DNA of 64,000 nt, taken from positions 169,832 through 233,831 of the forward strand of contig NZ_JBBHJW010000011.1 in NCBI RefSeq assembly GCF_037482845.1. Direction: 5' to 3'. The translations under genes and the position numbers were made by a program. Shown here in pieces: positions 24,894 through 33,420 of this stretch. Source of the stretch: Paucibacter_B soli (GTDB lineage Bacteria; Pseudomonadota; Gammaproteobacteria; Burkholderiales; Burkholderiaceae_C). Position 1 is the stretch's first letter. Each line of letters begins with the position of its first letter. The notes under the pieces were generated by a model. It saw only the letters and a program-made list of their open reading frames with translations. It had not been told where the DNA came from and searched no databases.

Positions 24894-26311
24894 ATGCGAA
24901 AGATCTTGCCTGGATTCATGATGTTGTGAGGATCCAGCGCGCGCTTGAGCGTGCGCATCAAGGCCACCGCCTCCTCGCCCGCCTCCTCGACCAGAAAGCC
25001 CTGCTTGTGCAGGCCGATGCCATGCTCGCCGGTGCAGGTGCCCTCCAGCGCCAGCGCGCGCGCCACCATCTGGTGGCTGAGGCGCTCTGCGGTCTCGCGC
25101 TCATCGGGCTTGGTCGGGTCGATCAGATAGCCCAGATGGAAATTGCCGTCGCCCACATGGCCGACGATGAAGTAGGGCATGCCGGCCTCCTCCACCTCCC
25201 GCACCGAGGCATTGATGCTTTCTGCCAGACGCGAGATCGGCACGCAGGTATCGGTGGTGACGCAACGGCAACCCGGCCGCGTCTGCAGGGCCGAGAGATA
25301 GGCATGGTGGCGCGCGGCCCAGAGCCGGCTGCGCGCCTCGGGCGTGGTGGCCCAGTCGAAGTCTTCGCCACCGAATTCGCGCGCAATCTCCTGCGCTGTG
25401 GCGGCCTGCTCGGCCACGCTGGCCGGCGAGCCATGGAATTCCATCAAGAGCATGGCGGCCTCGCGCAGGCCCAGGTGGTCGTGCAGGTTCACCGCCCGCA
25501 CCGTGTTGGCGTCCAGCAGCTCGCAGCGTGCGATCGGCACGCCCATCTGGATGATCTGTATGGTGGTCTGCACCGCCGCGTCTACGCTGGGAAAGAAGCA
25601 CACCGCCGCCGACACCGCCTCGGGCAGCGGATAGAGCCTGAGCGTCACTTCGGTGATCACGCCCAGCGTGCCCTCGCTGCCCACATACAGGCGGGTCAGG
25701 TCGTAGCCGGCGCTGCTCTTGCGCGCACGCGTGCCGGTCTGCACGATCTCGCCCTGCGCCGTCACCACCGTCAGGCCCAGCACGTTCTCGCGCATGGTGC
25801 CGTAGCGCACCGCATTCGTACCGCTGGCGCGCGTGGCCGCCATGCCGCCCAGCGAGGCATCGGCGCCCGGGTCGATGGGAAAGAACAGGCCCTGGTGACG
25901 CAGCTCGTCGTTGAGTTGCTTGCGCGTCACGCCGGCTTGGCACCTCACGGTCAGGTCCTCGGCATGCACGCGCAGGATCTTGTTCATGCGCGACACATCC
26001 AGGCTCACCCCACCCTGCACCGCCAGCAGATGGCCTTCCAGCGAGGTGCCGGCGCCATAGGGGATCACCGGCACGCGGTGCTGCTGGGCCAGCGCCACGA
26101 CCAAGGCCACCTCCTCGTTCGTTTCGGCAAACACCACCGCATCGGGCGGCGGCACGTCGAAGGGCGACTCATCCCGGCCATGCTGCTCGCGCAGCGCCAG
26201 CGCCACCGAGCAACGGCCGCCAAAGCGTGCTTGCAAGGCCAACAGCATGGCCGGCGGCAGCGGCCGCGGCGCGTCATCGGGCAGCAGCTCAAGGGGCATG
26301 GCAGCATGCAT
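24890..26311 (-). CDS. FAD-linked D-lactate dehydrogenase-like oxidoreductase
   Basis: 473 residues, with an alternative Met at residue 5. The FAD-binding PCMH domain spans about 45-225: VIPYGAGTSLEGH, then DPGADASLGGMAATRASGTN and YVGSEGTLGVITEVTL, which bind the pyrophosphate and the isoalloxazine. The C-terminal FAD-oxidase domain ends with EHGIGLHKQGF and NPGKIF, as in cytochrome-linked D-lactate dehydrogenase and glycolate oxidase subunit D. D-lactate or a related 2-hydroxyacid is the likely substrate, with electrons passed to the respiratory chain. It is a single gene, without glcE/glcF beside it, which favours D-lactate over glycolate. Confidence 0.85.
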   Translation of the reverse strand: MHAAMPLELLPDDAPRPLPPAMLLALQARFGGRCSVALALREQHGRDESPFDVPPPDAVVFAETNEEVALVVALAQQHRVPVIPYGAGTSLEGHLLAVQGGVSLDVSRMNKILRVHAEDLTVRCQAGVTRKQLNDELRHQGLFFPIDPGADASLGGMAATRASGTNAVRYGTMRENVLGLTVVTAQGEIVQTGTRARKSSAGYDLTRLYVGSEGTLGVITEVTLRLYPLPEAVSAAVCFFPSVDAAVQTTIQIIQMGVPIARCELLDANTVRAVNLHDHLGLREAAMLLMEFHGSPASVAEQAATAQEIAREFGGEDFDWATTPEARSRLWAARHHAYLSALQTRPGCRCVTTDTCVPISRLAESINASVREVEEAGMPYFIVGHVGDGNFHLGYLIDPTKPDERETAERLSHQMVARALALEGTCTGEHGIGLHKQGFLVEEAGEEAVALMRTLKRALDPHNIMNPGKIFRI

Positions 26312-26375
26312 GGCAAGGTCCTTCGAACCGGTGGAAGCTGCATTCTAGGAAGCGCGGGCTGAACCCATGCTGAAG

Positions 26376-26393
26376 GCTTGCGCTCACGCAAGC
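26376..26393. other. Hairpin in the divergent spacer
   Basis: GCTTGCG-CTCA-CGCAAGC, a perfect 7-bp stem with a 4-base loop, between the flavoprotein start (26311) and the small membrane protein start (26461). No T-run on either side, so an operator or RNA structure is more likely than a terminator. Confidence 0.35.
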
Positions 26394-26460
26394 TGCGCCA
26401 CTTGTGCGGCCGACGCCGCGGTGCCACCATCGTGCCACGCGCACAGCCTGGAGGCCCCCT

Positions 26461-26700
26461 ATGTCCGACCTTGTTTCATCCCTGCTGATCCTGTTGGTGC
26501 TGGTGCTGGCCCTGGCCGGTGCGGTGCGCTTTGATCTCTTGCCTGCCATCGTGCTGAACCTCTTCAAGGCCCCCAGCCCGCCGGTACCGCCGCCACCCAC
26601 CGAGCTGCATCATCGCGCCGGGTTCCCCGAACCTGCCGAACCCGCGCAATCGCAGATGGCGCGCAAGCCAGACTTTCATCGCAGCGGCCGGCGCGGCTGA
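26461..26700 (+). CDS. Small single-pass membrane protein
   Basis: 79 residues from an ATG with GGAGG eight bases upstream. One hydrophobic segment (about residues 6-34) is followed by a Pro-rich linker (PSPPVPPPP, about 38-49) and a polar tail ending in Arg/His-rich sequence. Orientation and role are unknown. The ribosome site and the codon bias support it as a real gene; it has no visible operon partner. Confidence 0.6.
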   Translation: MSDLVSSLLILLVLVLALAGAVRFDLLPAIVLNLFKAPSPPVPPPPTELHHRAGFPEPAEPAQSQMARKPDFHRSGRRG

Positions 26701-26860
26701 CGCCCTGCCGCGAATAAGGGCTGGCCGGCCCCGGCCCGACTGCGTAGACTAGCAATGGCCAAGTCAGCGGTCCTGTTGCCCAAGAGCACAGGTGGGAGCA
26801 CGCGCTGAGTCGTTCGGGTGGCATGGCTGCCGCCCTTTTCGCGCTCTAAGGAGAATCTCC

Positions 26861-28804
26861 ATGAGCCTGCTGAACCGACTCACCATCCGCCGCAAGCTCC
26901 TGCTGTTGAGCCTGCTGGTCCTGCTGGCACTCAGCATCCCCTCGGCCTTCCAGATCAAACAGGCACGCGACCTTGCCGCCGCCGCGCAGGGCGAGCTCGA
27001 TGGCCTGGCGCCGGCACGCCAGCTCGTCAAACTCACCCAGCTGACCCAGCAACACCGTGGCCTCTCGGCCGCGCAACTGGGCGGTAACAGCAAGGTTCAG
27101 GACGCGCGCGCGGCCAAGAACGCCGAGGTCCAGAAGCAATTCGCCAAGCTGGGCGACATGCTGACCCAGCTGGAGTTGACCGAGCCCATGCGCAAGACTT
27201 GGCAGAACGCCCAGCAGCAGTGGCAGACGCTGTCCGGCGAGGTCGACGCCAAGTCGCTGAAGGCGGCGCAAAGCAGCAGCAAGCATGCGCAGCTGATCGC
27301 GGTCTACTTCACCCTGCTCGATCAGCTGGTGGACCAGTCGGGGCTGATCCTGGACCCCGAGGCCGCCACCTACTTCCTCATCACCGCCAGCCTGGTCAAG
27401 CTGCCACTGGCCACCGAGGCCATGGGGCAGGCGCGTGCGCGCGGTGCCGGCTTCCTGGCCGAGGCCCAGATCGGCCCGGAAGGCCGCACCATGCTGACCG
27501 GCCTGGTTCAGCAGGCCTCGGACCAGCACAGCGGCATGGTCGCGGCCTTCGAAAAGAGCTTTGCCGTCAACGCGGACTTGCGGCAGCTGCTCGGCGGCCA
27601 GGTCAGCAGCCTGGCCAGCCAGGTGGAAGGCTCTTTGCAGCTGACACGCCAGGAGCTCGTCGCCGCCACCGAGCTCAAGTACCCGGCGCCCGACTACATC
27701 GCCAGCTACACCAAGACCATAGACGCGATGTTCGTCTGTGGCGAGCAGGCCATGGACGCGTTGGAGAAGCTGCTGAGCCAGCGCCTGCACGAGCTGCAAT
27801 GGAGCAGCTGGATCGTGCTGATCCTGCTGGCGCTGATGATGACCATCATCCTGCTGTTTGCACGCGGCATCTCGCGCAGCATCGTCGTGCCGCTCGGTCA
27901 CGCGATGGCATTGGCCGATCAGATTGCGCGCCGCGATCTGAGCGGCGACGTCGATGCCAGCTCCAGGGACGAGATCGGCCAACTCAACCAGTCGTTGCTG
28001 GCAATGCGCGACGGCCTGCGCGGCGTGATTGGCGAGGTGCGTGGCAATGCCGACCATGTAGCCCACGCCTCGCAAGAGCTGGCCCAGGGCAACAACGACC
28101 TCTCGCAACGCACCGAGCAGCAGGCCTCGGCACTGCAGCAAACCGCCAGCTCAATGGAAGAGCTGACCGTGACGGTGCGCAGCAATGCCAGCCAGGCGGC
28201 CGAGGCCAGTGGGCTGGCTCAACGTGCCTGCGAGGTCGCACTGAACGGCGGCCAGGCGGTGGCGCAAATCATCAGCACCATGGGCGATATCGAGGCCAGC
28301 AGCCGGAAGATCGAGGAGATCATCGCGGTGATCGACAGCATCGCCTTCCAGACCAATATCCTGGCCCTGAACGCCGCCGTCGAGGCGGCCCGCGCTGGCG
28401 AGCAAGGGCGCGGCTTCGCGGTGGTGGCCTCCGAGGTGCGCGCGCTGGCGCAGCGCAGCGCCGAGGCCGCCAAGCAGATCAAGCAGCTGATCGCCACCAG
28501 CGTCGATCAGGTGGGCGCGGGTGCCAAGCTGGTGAATGGCGCGGGCGTCACCATGCAGGACACCGTCAACTCGATCCGTAGCCTGGCCGAAATGGTGGCG
28601 CGCATCAGCCAGGCCTCCTCCGAGCAGACCGGTGGCCTGGTGCAGATCAATGAGGCGGTATCGCATATGGACGAGCTGACGCAGCAGAACGCTGCCCTGG
28701 TCGAACAGACCGCGGCGGCCGGCATGAGCTTGCGCGAACAGGCGGAACATCTGGCCGAGTTGGTGAACACATTCCGCGTGCCCGGCATGGGCAGCAAGGC
28801 TTGA
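26861..28804 (+). CDS. Methyl-accepting chemotaxis protein
   Basis: 647 residues from the ATG at 26861 with AAGGAG upstream. Membrane segments at about 14-33 and 310-332 enclose a periplasmic sensor of about 275 helical residues, larger than a plain four-helix bundle. A HAMP domain follows, then the cytoplasmic signalling domain with the hairpin-tip sequence QTNILALNAAVEAARAGEQ, identical in core to the Tsr tip that binds CheA/CheW. The C-terminus (GMGSKA) lacks a CheR-docking pentapeptide. Ligand unknown. The adenosyltransferase gene begins 44 bp later. Confidence 0.93.
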   Translation: MSLLNRLTIRRKLLLLSLLVLLALSIPSAFQIKQARDLAAAAQGELDGLAPARQLVKLTQLTQQHRGLSAAQLGGNSKVQDARAAKNAEVQKQFAKLGDMLTQLELTEPMRKTWQNAQQQWQTLSGEVDAKSLKAAQSSSKHAQLIAVYFTLLDQLVDQSGLILDPEAATYFLITASLVKLPLATEAMGQARARGAGFLAEAQIGPEGRTMLTGLVQQASDQHSGMVAAFEKSFAVNADLRQLLGGQVSSLASQVEGSLQLTRQELVAATELKYPAPDYIASYTKTIDAMFVCGEQAMDALEKLLSQRLHELQWSSWIVLILLALMMTIILLFARGISRSIVVPLGHAMALADQIARRDLSGDVDASSRDEIGQLNQSLLAMRDGLRGVIGEVRGNADHVAHASQELAQGNNDLSQRTEQQASALQQTASSMEELTVTVRSNASQAAEASGLAQRACEVALNGGQAVAQIISTMGDIEASSRKIEEIIAVIDSIAFQTNILALNAAVEAARAGEQGRGFAVVASEVRALAQRSAEAAKQIKQLIATSVDQVGAGAKLVNGAGVTMQDTVNSIRSLAEMVARISQASSEQTGGLVQINEAVSHMDELTQQNAALVEQTAAAGMSLREQAEHLAELVNTFRVPGMGSKA

Positions 28805-28848
28805 GGCAAGATGCGGGCTTTACCGGCCCGCAGAGCTTCATACGAACA

Positions 28849-29424
28849 ATGGCAAACCGACTTTCCCAGATAGCCACCCGCACGGGTGACGACGGCACCA
28901 CCGGCCTCGGCGATGGCAGCCGCGTGCCCAAGAACCACCTGCGCGTGCAGGCCATGGGCGATGTGGACGAACTCAACTCCCAGCTCGGCGTGCTGCTGGC
29001 CGAGCCCCTGCCCGAGGCTGTGCGCGAACTGCTCATCACCATCCAGCATGAGCTTTTCAACCTCGGCGGCGAACTCTGCATGCCGGGCTATGCGCTGCTA
29101 AAGATGGACGCGGTGCTGCGCCTGGACCAGGCGCTGGCCGATCACAACGCCAATCTGCCGCGCCTGAAGGAATTCATCCTGCCTGCCGGCACGCGCAGCG
29201 CCGCCATCGCCCATGTGTGCCGCACGGTGGCGCGGCGCGCCGAGCGCGCCGTCGTCACCCTGGCCGGCGCCGAGACCATCAACGAGGCGCCGCGCCAATA
29301 CCTGAACCGGCTCTCCGACCTGCTCTTCGTGCTGGCCCGCGTGCTCAACCGCGCCAACCTCGACGGCCTGGGCGGCGACGACGTCTACTGGCACAGCGAA
29401 CGCCTGAAGCAGCAGGGCGACTGA
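28849..29424 (+). CDS. Cob(I)yrinic acid a,c-diamide adenosyltransferase, PduO type
   Basis: 191 residues. RTGDDGTTGLGDGSR near residues 11-25 is the ATP-binding signature of PduO-type adenosyltransferases, and the C-terminal YLNRLSDLLFVLAR block with the final helix is family-typical. It attaches the adenosyl group to cob(I)alamin to make coenzyme B12. The start at 28849 gives the standard N-terminus MANRLSQIATRTG; an in-frame ATG at 28810 is not needed. No other cobalamin gene is in the window, so the host probably salvages corrinoids or makes them elsewhere. Confidence 0.93.
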   Translation: MANRLSQIATRTGDDGTTGLGDGSRVPKNHLRVQAMGDVDELNSQLGVLLAEPLPEAVRELLITIQHELFNLGGELCMPGYALLKMDAVLRLDQALADHNANLPRLKEFILPAGTRSAAIAHVCRTVARRAERAVVTLAGAETINEAPRQYLNRLSDLLFVLARVLNRANLDGLGGDDVYWHSERLKQQGD

Positions 29425-29428
29425 GCGT

Positions 29429-30406
29429 TCAGTCCAGCGCCGCCGCTGCTTCTTTGAGCCGCTGGGCGTAGGCCTGGCGCAGCGCGGCCGGCGCCTCCAC
29501 CCGCACCTGGCCGGCATGACGCAGCAGGTCCATCAGCAGCTCGGTGGCGTCCACATAGGGCAGCTCCAGGCGCCAGCGGCCGTCTTCCAGCCAGGCGCTG
29601 CGCTGGCTCGGATGCCATTCCTCGCGCGCCACCCATTGCGCCGCCGCGGCGCTGAACACCAGCGTCGCCCATTGCGTCTTGCCGCCTGCAAAGATGCCGT
29701 AACCCTGGTCCAGCTCGGCCTCCAGCTGCTTGCTGCTCACCGCCTTGGCCTTATCCTCCAGCGCTTGGGCCTGCTCGATGGCATCGAGCGCGAAGCGCCG
29801 GAAACCCTCGCTCTGATGGCACCAGGCGTCCAGGTACCAGGTATTTCGGTAGTGCACCAGGCGCTGCGGTGAGACCACGCGCTCACTGACGCTGGCACCA
29901 CCGGCTGCACGTTTGCGATAGCGCAGGCGCAGGCGCTGGCGCTTCACCACCGCACTGCCCACCGTCTCGAAATGCTCGGAGGGCACGCGCCGACGGGCGG
30001 TGACGATGAGCTTGACGCGCCTGGTGAGCTCGCGCGCCTCGGCCTCGTCGCTGCCCAGCATGCCGCTGAGCTTGTCGAACATGGGCTGCAGATGGCGCGT
30101 CAGCAAGCCCTCCTCGTCCAGGCTGGACATCAGCTGGTGCATGGTCAAGAGCGCATGCAGCTCCTTCTCGCTGAACCAGACGCCGGGCAGCTCATGTTTT
30201 GCGCCGCGCCATTGCTGGCCGAAGCGGTAGCCATTGGCCATGGCGTCGTACTCGATCGGCGCATCCATACGCTCGCGCAGGTACTGCAAGTCGCGCTTGA
30301 GCGTCGCGGGCGAGACCTCCAGCGCCTCCAGCAGCGCGGCGAAGCTGACGCATTCGCGTGCGCGAATCAGCATCTCGATCTTGTAGAAGCGCTCGGTCCG
30401 GTCCAT
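29429..30406 (-). CDS. WYL-domain HTH regulator
   Basis: 325 residues from the ATG at 30406 (MDRTERFYKIEML), with GGAGAGG upstream; the longer frame to 30478 lacks this. An N-terminal DeoR-like winged HTH (LLEALEVSPATLKRDLQYLRE) is followed by a WYL domain with YRNTWYLDAWCHQSEGFRRFALD and a WCX-like C-terminus. WYL regulators sense small ligands or nucleic acids and many repress or activate anti-phage genes. It is divergent from an HNH-like gene across a 120-bp spacer with inverted repeats, a common arrangement for a regulator and its target. Confidence 0.9.
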   Translation of the reverse strand: MDRTERFYKIEMLIRARECVSFAALLEALEVSPATLKRDLQYLRERMDAPIEYDAMANGYRFGQQWRGAKHELPGVWFSEKELHALLTMHQLMSSLDEEGLLTRHLQPMFDKLSGMLGSDEAEARELTRRVKLIVTARRRVPSEHFETVGSAVVKRQRLRLRYRKRAAGGASVSERVVSPQRLVHYRNTWYLDAWCHQSEGFRRFALDAIEQAQALEDKAKAVSSKQLEAELDQGYGIFAGGKTQWATLVFSAAAAQWVAREEWHPSQRSAWLEDGRWRLELPYVDATELLMDLLRHAGQVRVEAPAALRQAYAQRLKEAAAALD

Positions 30407-30435
30407 GCCCTCTCCCGTATTTACCCCTGGTTTGA

Positions 30436-30500
30436 GCTGGCTCACGCCATGAGCTAGCCAGCGCCCACACTGTGCCATATGGTTCCTGACAAGCGTGTGG
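30436..30500. promoter_or_regulatory. Inverted repeats in the WYL/HNH-like divergent spacer
   Basis: GCTGGCT/AGCCAGC at 30436-30462 (7-bp arms), CCACAC/GTGTGG between 30465 and 30500, and the octamer CCATATGG at 30475-30482. These are plausible operator sites for the WYL regulator; none is tested and the spacing differs between repeats. Confidence 0.4.
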
Positions 30501-30526
30501 CAGGTGCCTTAACTGGAGCAACAACC

Positions 30527-31576
30527 ATGGCACAGATCGCAGCAGCATCCCGCGTTACCCAAAGTCGCATCCCCGCGCAGATCGAACTGGGCATCACGCC
30601 CGACGAGGTCCGGATGCCGGATCTGGCCCCCCTGCCCGCCGGCAAGCGCGTCGGCTTCGAACTCGGCTGGGACTACGCCCATCATGGCGTCACACCACCG
30701 GTCGAACACCTGTTTAGCAACTCGCCGCTGCGCCAGGGCTGGCAGGCCGGCCAGGCCACCTTCGGCCGCCGCACCCTGAAGGCACGCCCGCACACCCTGC
30801 TGTGGCTGCAGCTGCGCACCCATGCCTGGACACGCGGCCGCCACTTCGAGACCCTGCTGCTGACGCCCAACTACCTGCAGCAGCTCGACACCGACTGGTG
30901 CCCCATCACCCGCCATGCGCTGGACCAGCGCTCGGTCGACCGCGTGCGCGACGACGCCGGCTATGCCGCCGGCAACCTCGCGGTGATGAGCCCCGCCGCC
31001 AACCAGGCCAAGGCCGGCCATGGCTGGGCCGAGGCCAGCGAGATCGCGCGCAGCCTGGCCATCGGCCCCTTCAAGGAAATCGCCGGTCTCGGCAGCCAGG
31101 AATGGCAGCGCATTGCCGTGCTGTGCAGCTTCGTCACCGAGCTGCCGCATGAACAGGCGGCACTGATCCCGCTGCATCTGCTGCCACCGAACCGCCTGCG
31201 CCTGTTCAATCCCATCCAGGCCTTGCAGGCCCTGGTGACGAGGCAGCTCGCCACGCCCGGCTGGAGCCAGCGCCTGGCGCGCATCGAGGCGCTGCTACCC
31301 GCCGATGCCCTGCGCGCCGACTTCAACCGCTTTGTGCTGGCCCTGGTGCCGCGCGTGCTGCAGCGCCAGGGTCAGCTGATCAAGCCGCAGGAGATCCGCT
31401 GGGCCCTGGAAGATGCCTGGAGCGACGCGCTGGTGCAAAAGCGCTGGGCCAGGTTTGCCCTGCACATGACGGCGACCCAGGCCGAGGCAGTGCTGCACAA
31501 GGCGGTGGCCAAGAAGCTTTGCCCCTTGCGCGTGCAACAGCATGCCCATGCCACCGAGGGTTGGGCCCTGCCCTGA
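30527..31576 (+). CDS. Hypothetical protein with HNH-like core
   Basis: 349 residues from the ATG at 30527. Around residues 125-162 the sequence reads CPITRHA...DRVRDDAGYAAGN...ANQAKAG. The DR, GY, GN and N..K spacing is that of HNH-type nucleases of phage type, but only one of the usual cysteines (Cys125) is present and the paired zinc cysteines are missing. The rest (about 165-349) is helical and unrecognised. The DRV..DAGY..GN region is suggestive, not conclusive. It may be a nuclease, or a degenerate structural relative. Divergent WYL regulator upstream; downstream a small convergent ORF begins 16 bp after the stop. Confidence 0.6.
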   Translation: MAQIAAASRVTQSRIPAQIELGITPDEVRMPDLAPLPAGKRVGFELGWDYAHHGVTPPVEHLFSNSPLRQGWQAGQATFGRRTLKARPHTLLWLQLRTHAWTRGRHFETLLLTPNYLQQLDTDWCPITRHALDQRSVDRVRDDAGYAAGNLAVMSPAANQAKAGHGWAEASEIARSLAIGPFKEIAGLGSQEWQRIAVLCSFVTELPHEQAALIPLHLLPPNRLRLFNPIQALQALVTRQLATPGWSQRLARIEALLPADALRADFNRFVLALVPRVLQRQGQLIKPQEIRWALEDAWSDALVQKRWARFALHMTATQAEAVLHKAVAKKLCPLRVQQHAHATEGWALP

Positions 31577-31592
31577 GAGCCGCTCGCTCAGC

Positions 31593-31811
31593 TCAGGCCG
31601 GCAGGCCCTGGTGCAGCCGCTCCAGCGTGCCCGCCTGGTCTTGCAGGGCCACGAAATAGCCTTGCTCGGCGAACCATTGAGCCCAGTTCATGGCCAGTTG
31701 CCTGTTCGGTAGCCAGGGCCCGGTTCTGTCCATCTGCACTCGGTTCTGGCGGCGTTCGTAGAACACCACCCTCCACATGTTCTTCGAGATCTTGTTATCA
31801 AAACTACTCAT
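31593..31811 (-). CDS. Small hypothetical protein
   Basis: 72 residues, ATG at 31811. Mixed charged and aromatic composition (WRVVFYERRQNR, MNWAQWFAEQGYF) with no motif I recognise. Its GC is lower than that of the flanking genes. It is convergent with the HNH-like gene and lies downstream of the toxin gene on the same strand, 49 bp apart; whether it belongs to that cassette is unclear. Confidence 0.5.
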   Translation of the reverse strand: MSSFDNKISKNMWRVVFYERRQNRVQMDRTGPWLPNRQLAMNWAQWFAEQGYFVALQDQAGTLERLHQGLPA

Positions 31812-31860
31812 AGCGCTAGCAATGTATCAAGACCCGGCAAACGTCGCTGCGAACTACTCC

Positions 31861-32316
31861 TCATAGTTCGGCCACCAGCATTTCGACGCTACGCAAATCG
31901 CACATGGCGCGCGCCATTGCGCTGCGACTGCGCTTCAGCCAGAGCTGCAGGGCGGGATCGTCGCTCACCAGCAGGCCGGCCTGGCCGGCCGCGGCCAGTT
32001 CCAGCGCCGACCAGGCCGCTGCCCCCAGCCCGGCGGGCGCGGGCTTGGACAGTGGCCGCAGCACCTCGGCATAGGGCAGGAAGTCGGCCAGCAACTCCTG
32101 CTGCTGCGCCGGGTTCAGGCCGAAGCCCGCAAAGGCCAGGCCGCGCATCAGCTGTTGCGCCATCGCCGGGCTGACCAGGGGCCGGATGCGGCCCGCTTGC
32201 CAGGCCTGGCGCAGCGCCGTGGCGCGGCCATCGCCACGCAGCAGGCTGGCCAGCAGCACGCGTGCATCGATGGCCACGCGCAAGGCCTGCGCGGCAGTGC
32301 TTTTTCGACCACTCAT
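31861..32316 (-). CDS. PIN-domain toxin of a type II toxin-antitoxin pair
   Basis: 151 residues. AIDARVLLASLL (about 15-26) holds the first metal-binding Asp of PIN ribonucleases, and LLVSDDPALQLW (about 115-126) carries the later acidic pair; the middle acidic residue is less obvious. It belongs to the family annotated as PIN-family toxin component, which cleaves RNA. Its start overlaps the AbrB-type gene stop (ATGA), the usual coupling of antitoxin and toxin. Chromosomal TA role (stress or defence) is inferred from family. Confidence 0.75.
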   Translation of the reverse strand: MSGRKSTAAQALRVAIDARVLLASLLRGDGRATALRQAWQAGRIRPLVSPAMAQQLMRGLAFAGFGLNPAQQQELLADFLPYAEVLRPLSKPAPAGLGAAAWSALELAAAGQAGLLVSDDPALQLWLKRSRSAMARAMCDLRSVEMLVAEL

Positions 32317-32660
32317 TTGCGGCCGACGCGGCGCGCGCTGCCACTCAATGGTTTTGCGGCCGTTTTCTTGGCCACCAGCGGTTTCTTTCTGGCCGGCGCT
32401 TTTCTGCGCGCCGGCGGTTTTTCCTGAGCCAGCGCCCTCTCAATGGTTTTGTCGCTCAGATCGAGCTCGGCCAGCTTGGCTCTGAGGGCATCGCCGCGCT
32501 GGATGCGCACCGGTGTCAGCACGATTTGCCCGGCCTTGGTCTGCACGTCGAAGTACTGCACCGGACCCAGTGCTTCCGTCACGCTTTTCGGCAGGGTCAA
32601 TTGATTCTTGGAGGTGATCTTCGCGAGCAATTGGAGGAGAGTCAGAAAGTAAGGAGGCAT
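32313..32660 (-). CDS. AbrB/SpoVT-type antitoxin with a basic C-terminal tail
   Basis: 115 residues from the ATG at 32660 (MPPYFLTLLQLLAK); the frame is open to 32735 but upstream codons look noncoding. KITSKNQLTLPKSV is the swapped-hairpin AbrB motif that binds DNA, and VQYFDVQTKAGQIVLTP completes the beta-barrel. The last 35 residues are Lys/Arg/Ala/Pro repeats (RRKAPARKK, KKTAAKP), a histone-H1-like tail that is unusual for a VapB- or MazE-type antitoxin, whose tail normally wraps the toxin. It precedes the PIN toxin by a four-base overlap, so autoregulation of the pair is expected. Confidence 0.75.
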   Translation of the reverse strand: MPPYFLTLLQLLAKITSKNQLTLPKSVTEALGPVQYFDVQTKAGQIVLTPVRIQRGDALRAKLAELDLSDKTIERALAQEKPPARRKAPARKKPLVAKKTAAKPLSGSARRVGRK

Positions 32661-32757
32661 TACTTTAGCGCTTTCCGACAGTCGCCCGGCGCTCAGGCAA
32701 GACATGACCCCATGCGCCATAAGTGAGACGCGCAACTAAATAGTCATGCTTCGAACG

Positions 32758-32782
32758 AAAAAAAGCCCGGTCGTGCCGGGCT
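32758..32782 (-). terminator. Rho-independent terminator of the GNAT gene
   Basis: On the minus strand AGCCCGG-CACGA-CCGGGCT forms a 7-bp stem with a 5-base loop and is followed at once by seven T. It lies just after the acetyltransferase stop at 32807 and 98 bp before the start of the AbrB gene, so it separates the two transcripts. Confidence 0.9.
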
Positions 32783-32806
32783 CTCTGATTCTTTCCGTCC
32801 GGCCGC

Positions 32807-33325
32807 TCAGACCAGCGAGCGCTGCAGGCGCAGCTCCTCGAGGCGCACATTGCCCACCTCGGTGGTCTTGGTGGTGTTGAGCTCGCGCTTGAAGCCGGCC
32901 AGCTCGAAGAAGCGCAGCGCGCGCTCGTTGCGCAGATAGGTCCACAGCGTGACCTTGGTGCAGCCCTCTTCCTGTAGGCCGTCGCGGGCGGCGTCCCACA
33001 GCGCCAGGCCCACGCCCTTGTCCCAATGCTGGGGCGCCGCATACATGGCCCAGATCTCGCCGGTGCTGGAGGGCGTGCCCTTGTCTCTCGAACGGTCGAA
33101 GCCCACAAAGCCCATCATCTCGTTATCGATGTGGGCAACCATCACCTGGGGTTCGCAGAGGTCGATCGCCTCGCGCCAGAAGGCCTGGCGCTTTTGCACC
33201 GAGAAGCTGTCCAGCGTGGCTTCGGGCAGCAGACCCTTGTAGGCGTCCTGCACGGCTGCGACGTGGATTTCGGCAATGGCTTTGGCGTCGCGCAGGCTTG
33301 CGGGACGTACCTGAATACTCGGCAT
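32807..33325 (-). CDS. GNAT-family N-acetyltransferase
   Basis: 172 residues from the ATG at 33325 (MPSIQVRPAS). The fold is clear: IWAMYAAPQHWDKGVGLALW carries the acetyl-CoA loop (W/Y..G.G), and the C-terminal TYLRNERALRFFELAGF block closes the domain. Typical for acetyltransferases of amines, antibiotics or ribosomal proteins; the substrate is unknown. A strong terminator follows. It lies 95 bp ahead of the exonuclease stop but in a separate transcript. Confidence 0.85.
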   Translation of the reverse strand: MPSIQVRPASLRDAKAIAEIHVAAVQDAYKGLLPEATLDSFSVQKRQAFWREAIDLCEPQVMVAHIDNEMMGFVGFDRSRDKGTPSSTGEIWAMYAAPQHWDKGVGLALWDAARDGLQEEGCTKVTLWTYLRNERALRFFELAGFKRELNTTKTTEVGNVRLEELRLQRSLV

Positions 33326-33420
33326 ACGAAGAACCAGTGGGTCGAAAATGAAAACGAAGGGCGGAATTTTCCCAGCGAAATACGCCATCCCGGCCGCTTG
33401 ACAGCGCGATATTTTCGTCT

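Noticed and set aside
30479..30526. Longer start for the HNH-like gene
   Set aside because: It would run through the inverted repeats of the divergent spacer; the ATG at 30527 is the first good start.
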